Shown here: positions 58,613 through 64,000 of the stretch, piece by piece
How the letters are laid out: each line of letters opens with the position of its first letter
Numbering within the stretch: the stretch's first letter is position 1
From: Aquifex sp964425585
GTDB taxonomy: Bacteria; Aquificota; Aquificia; Aquificales; Aquificaceae
Assembly: GCA_964425585.1 (NCBI GenBank)
Contig: CAYRMG010000001.1
Span: 32,024 to 96,023 of the forward strand
Length of the DNA stretch: 64,000 bases
Direction of reading: 5' to 3'
Program-made: the position numbers and the translations under genes
Notes under the pieces: generated by a model
What the model was told of the DNA's origin: nothing
Database searches by the model: none
Seen by the model: only the letters and a program-made list of their open reading frames with translations

Positions 58613-59233
58613 CTAAATGTATTTTTCCGCTTTTTTCCTGAAATTTTCAAGGAGTTTTAAGCCCTTCTTCTGACTCTTTTCGGGGTGAAACTGAACCGCA
58701 AGAATGTTCTCAACTTCAACGGAAGAAACAAAATACTCACCGTAATCGGTCGTTGTAAGAACAACGCTTTCATCTTTAGGAACCACCCTGTAGGAATGGA
58801 CGAAGTAAACAAAGTCTCCTTCCTTAAGTCCCTTTAAAATCTCACTCTCCTTTTTAAACCAGAGCTGATTCCAACCTATGTGGGGAATTTTTACCCCCAG
58901 TGGAAGAAGCTTAACCTCCCCTTCAAGTATTCCAAGCCCCTTATGCTCTCCGTGCTCATAGCTTTTTTCAAACAGGAGTTGAAGTCCTAAACATATACCT
59001 AAGAAAGGTTTTCCCCTTTCTATATGCTTCCTTATCGGGTTTACGAGGTTCAAATCTTCAAGGTTTTTCATCGCATCCCCGAAAGCACCTACACCCGGAA
59101 GAACAAGAACATCCGCCTCTTCAACATCCTTATAGCTTTTGGAAACTATCACATCCGCAAAACCCACAGTTTCAAGGGCTTTTGATACGCTTCTCAAGTT
59201 TCCCATACCGTAATCTATCACAACAGTTCTCAT
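58613..59233 (-). CDS. hisH: Imidazole glycerol phosphate synthase glutaminase subunit
   Basis: Supplies ammonia to HisF in histidine synthesis. I start at the ATG at 59233 (MRTVVIDYGMGNLRSV); a longer reading from 59281 would run into tRNA-Gly. The glutaminase triad is present: Cys in FLGICLGLQLL (about 78-88) and His-Glu in VQFHPEKSQ (about 181-189). 206 residues is normal. The gene follows tRNA-Gly by 8 bases and may be co-transcribed with it. Confidence 0.96.
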   Translation of the reverse strand: MRTVVIDYGMGNLRSVSKALETVGFADVIVSKSYKDVEEADVLVLPGVGAFGDAMKNLEDLNLVNPIRKHIERGKPFLGICLGLQLLFEKSYEHGEHKGLGILEGEVKLLPLGVKIPHIGWNQLWFKKESEILKGLKEGDFVYFVHSYRVVPKDESVVLTTTDYGEYFVSSVEVENILAVQFHPEKSQKKGLKLLENFRKKAEKYI

Positions 59234-59241
59234 AATACCGT

Positions 59242-59316
59242 TGGAGCGGGCGACGGGATTTGAACCCGCGACCTGCGGCATGGGAAGCCGCCGCTCTACC
59301 CCTGAGCTACGCCCGC
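59242..59316 (-). tRNA. tRNA-Gly (anticodon CCC)
   Basis: 75 bases on the minus strand including an encoded CCA. Acceptor GCGGGCG pairs with CGCCCGC, discriminator T; D arm GCTCAGGGGTAGAGC; the anticodon stem GCGGC/GCCGC encloses TTCCCAT, giving CCC; T arm GCGGG-TTCAAAT-CCCGT. It lies between divergent hisH and hisD. Confidence 0.97.
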
Positions 59317-59331
59317 TTACAGGAAATATTT

Positions 59332-59337
59332 TATTAT
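59332..59337 (+). promoter_or_regulatory. -10 box of hisD, probably leaderless
   Basis: TATTAT, 9 bases before the ATG at 59347; no Shine-Dalgarno. The divergent tRNA-Gly promoter must occupy the same short region; TATAAT can be read on the minus strand nearby. Confidence 0.4.
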
Positions 59338-59346
59338 ATCTCCATT

Positions 59347-60621
59347 ATGGAAATAGTTGACCTGAGAAAGGAAGATTGGAAGCTTAATAAAAGACTTGAA
59401 TACTTAGCAAAGAGAGGGGAAATTCTTGAAGAGGAATACGAAAGAACCGTAAAGGAAATACTCAAGAAGGTAAAGGAAGAAGGGGATAAGGCGGTAATAG
59501 AGTTCACAAAAAAGTTTGACGGGATAACCCTCACACCTGAAACGATGGAAGTGCCATATGAGGAGCTTGAGAGGGCTTACAACGAAATAGAACCTGAGGT
59601 TAGAAAAGCGCTTGAGGTTGCGGAAGAAAGAATAAGGGTATTTCACGAAAAACAGCTTGAAAACTCATTTTTCAAGGAAGAGGAAGGAATAATCATAGGT
59701 CAAAAGGTAATGCCCCTTGAAAAGGTAGGTATATACGTTCCCGGAGGAAAAGCAGCCTATCCCTCAACGGTTCTCATGAATGCGGTTCCCGCATCCGTGG
59801 CGGGTGTTGAAGAGATAATTATGGTTTCTCCCAAACCTAACAAATATACATTGGCTGCCGCATTCATAGCGGGAGTAAATAGAGTTTTCCGAATAGGAGG
59901 AGCTCAGGCCATAGCTGCCCTTGCTTACGGAACCCGAACAATACCCAAGGTTGACAAGATTGTAGGCCCCGGAAATATATACGTTGCTCTTGCAAAAAAG
60001 CTGGTTTTCGGAACAGTTGATATAGATATGATTGCGGGCCCGTCGGAGATACTTGTAATAGCGGATGAAGGGGCAAATCCGAAGTGGATAGCAGCTGACC
60101 TTCTTTCCCAAGCGGAACACGATGAGCTTGCAGCTTCAATACTTCTCACGCCATCAGAAGAAATAGCGAGGGAAGTAAAGAAAGAGGTTTATAACTTGCT
60201 TTCCGAAATTGAGAAAAAAGACATAGCGGAAAAATCCCTTAAGAACTTCGGAACGATATTTATAGTTAAAGATTTGTATCACGCCTGTGAGGTTGCAAAC
60301 TACATAGCACCGGAACACCTTGAAGTTATGACAAGGGAACCCATGGCATTACTTCCTGAGCTCAAGCATGCGGGAGCGATATTCCTCGGGGACTACACAA
60401 CGGAGCCTTTGGGAGATTACGTTCTGGGACCGAATCATACTCTCCCCACCGGCAGGACGGCAAGGTTTTTCTCTCCGCTCGGTGTTTACGATTTTATAAA
60501 ACGTTCATCGGTTCTTTATGTATCATCCCAAGGATTCAGTAGAGTAGGCCTATACGCAGAAGCAATAGCAAAAGCGGAAGGCTTAACCGCTCACGCCCTT
60601 GCGATTAAAGTAAGAAAGTGA
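59347..60621 (+). CDS. hisD: Histidinol dehydrogenase
   Basis: Last step of histidine synthesis, oxidising histidinol to histidine. I start at the ATG at 59347 (MEIVDLRKEDWK); upstream in-frame codons lie in tRNA-Gly. 424 residues, normal. Motifs: VGIYVPGGKAAYPSTVLMN (about 122-140), VDKIVGPGNIYVA, DMIAGPSEILVIAD, AQAEHD-type SQAEHDELA and catalytic EHLEV and DYVLGPNHTLPTGRTARF. Its stop overlaps the lipoprotein start (GTGA). Confidence 0.96.
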   Translation: MEIVDLRKEDWKLNKRLEYLAKRGEILEEEYERTVKEILKKVKEEGDKAVIEFTKKFDGITLTPETMEVPYEELERAYNEIEPEVRKALEVAEERIRVFHEKQLENSFFKEEEGIIIGQKVMPLEKVGIYVPGGKAAYPSTVLMNAVPASVAGVEEIIMVSPKPNKYTLAAAFIAGVNRVFRIGGAQAIAALAYGTRTIPKVDKIVGPGNIYVALAKKLVFGTVDIDMIAGPSEILVIADEGANPKWIAADLLSQAEHDELAASILLTPSEEIAREVKKEVYNLLSEIEKKDIAEKSLKNFGTIFIVKDLYHACEVANYIAPEHLEVMTREPMALLPELKHAGAIFLGDYTTEPLGDYVLGPNHTLPTGRTARFFSPLGVYDFIKRSSVLYVSSQGFSRVGLYAEAIAKAEGLTAHALAIKVRK

Positions 60622-61136
60622 GAAAGTTTTTCCTATTTTTCTTATTTATACTCCTTTCCTGCGCACCCAAGGTAAAGAAATGTCCCCGAGGGGATTATCT
60701 CCTTTCGGTAATGAAAAGACCTCCCGATAAAGTAAAACTATACGGCTACGTAAAAGCTCTCTTTTTCAGATTCCCCTTTGTGATATCAAAGGAAGGAAAT
60801 GAGGAAGTTATAAAAACACCGAAAAACCTAATAACCTTTTACGGTTCCTTACTCTGTGTAAACGATTTTTGTATGGATTTTCCCTTTTCTCCTTCTCAGG
60901 TAATTTACGCATACTTCCCGGGGAATTATAGGCTCGTCATGTGCGGAGAGTATTGGGTTTACCAATCGGATAGAGGGGTAAAGCTTTTTTTGAAAGAGGG
61001 AGATATAAAAAAGGTTGTTTACAAAGAAATAGAGATACTCTACGGTAGTAGAACTCCCTACGGGTACTTTAGGGAGGTTAAAGTAAAATTTGAAGATAAA
61101 GAGCTTAGAATTTACGTAGAGGGGTTTATGTTATGA
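60618..61136 (+). CDS. Putative lipoprotein
   Basis: 172 residues from a GTG that overlaps the hisD stop by 4 bases. The signal peptide (MRKFFLFFLFILLSC) has a lipobox cysteine at 15 (LLSCA). The rest is beta-rich, with a cysteine pair (LLCVNDFC) that could be disulfide bonded. The family is not recognised. It overlaps yvcK by 4 bases, so it sits in a hisD-yvcK-nadB run. Confidence 0.6.
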   Translation: MRKFFLFFLFILLSCAPKVKKCPRGDYLLSVMKRPPDKVKLYGYVKALFFRFPFVISKEGNEEVIKTPKNLITFYGSLLCVNDFCMDFPFSPSQVIYAYFPGNYRLVMCGEYWVYQSDRGVKLFLKEGDIKKVVYKEIEILYGSRTPYGYFREVKVKFEDKELRIYVEGFML

Positions 61137-62113
61137 GATTTAACGTCGTTGCAATAGGCGGAGGAACAGGGCTTTCCTCCCTTCTCAGGGGTTTGAAGGA
61201 GGAAGTTGGAAAGAGCATAAAGGAGCTCAGTGCAATTGTTACAGTTGCGGACAGCGGGGGGAGCACGGGAAAGCTCAGGAAGATATACAATATTCCCGCA
61301 CCCGGGGATATAAGGAACTGCATAGTAGCCCTTTCGGACGCAGAAGAGCTTATGCAAAAACTCTTCCAGTATAGGTTTAAGGGAGACGGCTTGGAGGGTC
61401 ATGCTTTCGGAAACCTATTCTTAACAGCCTTAACGGAACTCACCGGAAGCTTTCTTGAAGCGGTAAGGATGAGCTCGGAAATTTTAAAAACGAAGGGAAA
61501 AATAATTCCTTCAACCGATGAAAGTGTTAACCTGGTTGCGGAGTTCAGAAACGGAGTTGTGATTAAAGGGGAAGAGGAGATAACGGAATACGGAAAGAAG
61601 GGAAACAGGATAAAAAGGATATGGCTGGAGCCTCAAAACCCCAAAGCTCCGGAAGAAGCCATTAAAAAGATAAGAGAAGCAGACGTTATAGTAATAGGGC
61701 CGGGGAGCCTGTTTACAAGCATAATTCCAAATTTCCTCGTTCCGGAAGTAAGAGAAGCGGTAAGTGAGAGCGAAGCTCTAAAGGTTTTCATAGTAAACGC
61801 AATGACCCAACCCGGGGAAACGGACAATATGAGTGCATGGGAACACCTGAAAACCTTCCTGGAGTTTTCGGGATTACAAAGTGTTGATGTTGCGATTGTA
61901 AATACCAGGATGCCTCCTGACAGATTGTTGAGAAAGTATCTTGAGCAAAATCAAGAGCCGGTAACACCCGACGTTTCCAGGATAGCAAAGGAAGGAGTAA
62001 AGGTTTACGCGGAGGATTTGATAGGAAACGGAGGCGATTACATAAGACACTGCCCTCAGAAGCTAACAAGTCTGCTCATTAAAATACTTGAAAATGAACT
62101 TTCTAAGGTTTGA
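61133..62113 (+). CDS. yvcK: YvcK/CofD-like protein (gluconeogenesis factor family)
   Basis: 326 residues. The nucleotide-binding start NVVAIGGGTGLSSLLRGLK (3-21) and the conserved VTVADSGGSTGKLRK, APGDIRNC and GPGSLFTSIIPNFLV motifs are those of the YvcK/CofD family. YvcK binds UDP-sugars and regulates cell-wall and carbon metabolism in Bacillus; CofD proper makes coenzyme F420, for which there are no partner genes here. It overlaps the lipoprotein gene by 4 bases and nadB by 20. Confidence 0.9.
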   Translation: MRFNVVAIGGGTGLSSLLRGLKEEVGKSIKELSAIVTVADSGGSTGKLRKIYNIPAPGDIRNCIVALSDAEELMQKLFQYRFKGDGLEGHAFGNLFLTALTELTGSFLEAVRMSSEILKTKGKIIPSTDESVNLVAEFRNGVVIKGEEEITEYGKKGNRIKRIWLEPQNPKAPEEAIKKIREADVIVIGPGSLFTSIIPNFLVPEVREAVSESEALKVFIVNAMTQPGETDNMSAWEHLKTFLEFSGLQSVDVAIVNTRMPPDRLLRKYLEQNQEPVTPDVSRIAKEGVKVYAEDLIGNGGDYIRHCPQKLTSLLIKILENELSKV

Positions 62114-63626
62114 TACGAGGAAGCTTCCCGAATATGAGGCTGATGTGGTTGTATGCGGAAGCGGAATCGGGGGACTTGCAACAGCCATTTATCTGAAGGA
62201 GCTCGGAATTAATCCCCTTATACTCACGAGAGGTATAGGAAATACCTATTACTCTCAGGGAGGCATCGCGGCCGCTGTTCTTCCCGAGGATAGTCCTTAC
62301 CTACATTACTGCGACACCCTAAGGGCGGGAAGATACTTAAATGATGAAATAAACACAAAGATACTCACATACGAAGGAATAATGAGGATACTGGACCTTG
62401 AAAGATGGGGCGTTAACTTTGATAAAAAAAACGGATTTTACGAGACAACGTTGGAAGGCGGGCACTCAAAACCGAGGGTTTTAAAAGTTAAGGACTTCAC
62501 GGGAAGGGAGATATACACGAAACTCCTGAGCAGAGTAAAAGAGTTAAATATACCCATAGTTGAGGGTGAACTTCAGGAGCTGATAACCTACGAGAATAGT
62601 GTTAAAGGGCTCATATACTTGAGAGGCTCTTCCTTAGAGCTTATAAGAACACCTATCGTAATTCTCGCAACCGGCGGTGCCGCTTCAATGTATTACTTTA
62701 CCTCAAACCCTACAAAGGTAAGGGGAGACGGAATAGGTATTGCCCTGAGAAGCGGGGCAAACGTAAAAAATCCCGAGTTTATCCAGTTTCACCCAACCGT
62801 TTTGAAAAACTCAAATCTCCTTATATCCGAGGCGGTAAGGGGAGAAGGAGCCATATTGATAAACGAAGAAGGAAAGAGATTTGTAAACGAACTCCTTCCA
62901 AGAGACCAAGTTTCCCGAGCCATATACAGAGAAATTAAGGAAGGGAGAGAGGTATTTCTGGACTTCAGACCTGTGGTGAAAAAGGGCATTAAGCTTGAGG
63001 AAAGATTTCCCACAATTTATAGATTCTTAAAAGAAAAAGGTTATGACCCTTACAAAGAGCCCGTTCCCGTTATCCCTGCAGCCCATTACTACATAGGCGG
63101 TGTTGAGGTTGACGACAGAGGAAGGACAAACGTTGAGGGACTTTATGCGGTAGGCGAGTGTTCTTGCACAGGCGTTCATGGAGCCAACAGACTTGCATCA
63201 AACTCCCTGCTTGAAGGAATAGTCTTCGGATACAGAACCGCTTACCAAGTAGCTCTTGAGATAAAGCTCTTAAAAAAGGAAAAAAAACATTTCAAAAATG
63301 AACGGGAAGGTGATAAAAAACCTTCGTTCGGTGTTGTAGAACTGAAAAAGCTCATGTGGGAGAAGGTAGGCCTTGAGAGGGAAGAGGTAGAGTTAAAGGA
63401 AGCAAAAGAAAGAATACTCAAATGGATTGAGGAAGCTCAGACCTGGGAGCCTACACCTCAAAACAGGCAACTCTATGATATTCTTCTCGTTGCCCTCACC
63501 ACCGTTGAAGGAGCCCTTGAAAGAAAAGAAAGCAGGGGAACCCATTACAGAAAGGATTTTCCGAACGAAAGGGAAACATACAGAAGGGATACTATCCTCT
63601 CGCTGTCATCACTCTTTGAAAAATAA
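62094..63626 (+). CDS. nadB: L-aspartate oxidase
   Basis: First step of NAD synthesis, oxidising aspartate to iminoaspartate. I start at the ATG at 62094; a TTG at 62088 is 2 codons upstream. 510 residues. The FAD-binding motif VVCGSGIGGLATAIYL is at about 18-33, YSQGGIAAAV near 55-64, EFIQFHPT near 224-231, and HGANRLASNSLLEG near 361-374. NadA, nadC are not in the window. It overlaps yvcK by 20 bases. Confidence 0.96.
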   Translation: MNFLRFDTRKLPEYEADVVVCGSGIGGLATAIYLKELGINPLILTRGIGNTYYSQGGIAAAVLPEDSPYLHYCDTLRAGRYLNDEINTKILTYEGIMRILDLERWGVNFDKKNGFYETTLEGGHSKPRVLKVKDFTGREIYTKLLSRVKELNIPIVEGELQELITYENSVKGLIYLRGSSLELIRTPIVILATGGAASMYYFTSNPTKVRGDGIGIALRSGANVKNPEFIQFHPTVLKNSNLLISEAVRGEGAILINEEGKRFVNELLPRDQVSRAIYREIKEGREVFLDFRPVVKKGIKLEERFPTIYRFLKEKGYDPYKEPVPVIPAAHYYIGGVEVDDRGRTNVEGLYAVGECSCTGVHGANRLASNSLLEGIVFGYRTAYQVALEIKLLKKEKKHFKNEREGDKKPSFGVVELKKLMWEKVGLEREEVELKEAKERILKWIEEAQTWEPTPQNRQLYDILLVALTTVEGALERKESRGTHYRKDFPNERETYRRDTILSLSSLFEK

Positions 63627-63689
63627 TGACCTTCAGCATATCATTTTAAATTTATCTTAATTAAATTCCAGAAAAAGGAGGTAGTAATT

Positions 63690-63992
63690 ATGGCCGAAGA
63701 AAGGAAGGAGGAGCTTCAACAACAAGAAGCGAAAATGCCTACCAGGGAAGAAATTGAAAAGGTTCTTGATGAAATAAGACCCGCATTGAGGTTTGACGGC
63801 GGGGATGTTGAGCTTGTAGATGTCCAAGATGACGGAACCGTTCTGGTTAGATTGGTAGGTGCTTGTTCGGGATGCGGAATGTCCGTATTGACCCTAAAGG
63901 CGGGCATAGAAAGAGTTCTAAAACAAAGATTTCCCCAAATAAAAGAAGTAAAAGACGTAAATATGGATATACCCACAACCTTCGGTTTTTAA
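63690..63992 (+). CDS. NifU-type iron-sulfur scaffold protein
   Basis: 100 residues, a single NifU C-terminal (Nfu) domain: IRPALRFDGGDVELVDVQDDG (split here as IRPALRFDGGDVEL and VDVQDDG) and LVGACSGCGMSVLTLKAGIE, with the CSGCG cysteine pair that binds an Fe-S cluster. Nfu proteins pass clusters to apoproteins, for example hydrogenase or lipoyl synthase. The ATG at 63690 follows the Shine-Dalgarno AAAGGAGG. Confidence 0.93.
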   Translation: MAEERKEELQQQEAKMPTREEIEKVLDEIRPALRFDGGDVELVDVQDDGTVLVRLVGACSGCGMSVLTLKAGIERVLKQRFPQIKEVKDVNMDIPTTFGF

Positions 63993-64000
63993 CTTCCTTC

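Noticed and set aside
59234..59346. Longer hisH and hisD starts that pass through tRNA-Gly
   Set aside because: Both would place protein coding over a well-formed tRNA; internal ATGs give the family-standard N-termini.
63627..63689. Regulatory element between nadB and the NifU-type gene
   Set aside because: Only an AT-rich stretch and the Shine-Dalgarno of the NifU-type gene are visible.
1..64000. CRISPR arrays, insertion sequences or prophage
   Set aside because: No tandem direct repeats, transposase or integrase genes were seen in either strand. I read by eye, so short repeats could be missed.
1..64000. Hairpin-plus-U intrinsic terminators
   Set aside because: None stood out in the short intergenic gaps, and convergent genes have no gap at all. 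I cannot compute folding energies here.

Overview
The window is chromosomal DNA from a bacterium of the genus Aquifex or a very close relative. The Fe superoxide dismutase and RNase III read as near-identical or clearly orthologous to the Aquifex proteins I remember. The gene set is that of a hydrogen-oxidising thermophile: O2-tolerant NiFe hydrogenase, GcvH-like lipoyl protein, ThyX, class I ribonucleotide reductase. Gene order is mosaic and packing extreme. It does not look like A. aeolicus VF5 itself: nrdB here has no intein, and RNase III differs at many positions. One run of 100 Ns inside flgE shows this is a draft scaffold. I see no phage, insertion sequence, CRISPR array or rRNA.

Layout. 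1-1353: 3'-truncated Omp85/BamA-type gene (minus). 1440-3991: DUF2892 protein, then folP-cdaA-ybbR (folate and c-di-AMP). 3972-8986: a minus-strand run from ilvH through a Tat-type exported protein, a membrane coiled-coil protein, a Roadblock protein, a PATAN protein and a COG2229-type GTPase to GspL- and GspM-like proteins. 9009-11958: pabC, dcd, modA, queC. 12069-14182: flgD-flgE-fliL. 14190-19537: sugar epimerase, Memo-family protein, clpX, clpP, tig and tRNA-Leu. 19670-25225: Fe-SOD, two envelope genes, KtrAB-type K+ uptake, nrdB. 25261-30459: cupin, yaaA, rtcA, thyX, radical SAM, dnaA. 30549-43568: aldo-keto reductase, purH, thiE, ADP-ribosylglycohydrolase, pth, rplY, Fe-ADH, pabB, dapA, GH130, glycosyltransferase, amidohydrolase, serS. 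43561-52585: hydrogenase structural and maturation genes with a divergent Rrf2 regulator. 52582-57528: glyQ-rnc-hemH-polX and a gcvH-like/thioredoxin-like pair. 57616-63992: DUF202 protein, hisH, tRNA-Gly, hisD, yvcK, nadB and a NifU-domain protein.

How the genes work together. The hydrogenase block looks like a nearly complete membrane-bound uptake system: two structural subunits, cytochrome b, a HupE nickel permease, a HupD protease fused to a HyaE-like domain, a HupH C-terminal domain, hypB and hypF. The most unusual neighbourhood is 3972-8409, where a GTPase/Roadblock/PATAN signalling module is translationally coupled to type II secretion or type IV pilus platform proteins. Two genome-wide habits stand out. 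All 12 convergent gene pairs overlap at their 3' ends, so terminators cannot sit between them. Many first genes of transcription units have a TATAAT- or TATTAT-like box 5-10 bases before the ATG and no Shine-Dalgarno sequence, as expected for leaderless mRNAs. I corrected several starts (modA, sod, thiE, Fe-ADH, hisD, hisH, nadB, the thioredoxin-like gene and the coiled-coil gene). No stretch over 300 bases lacks a gene.
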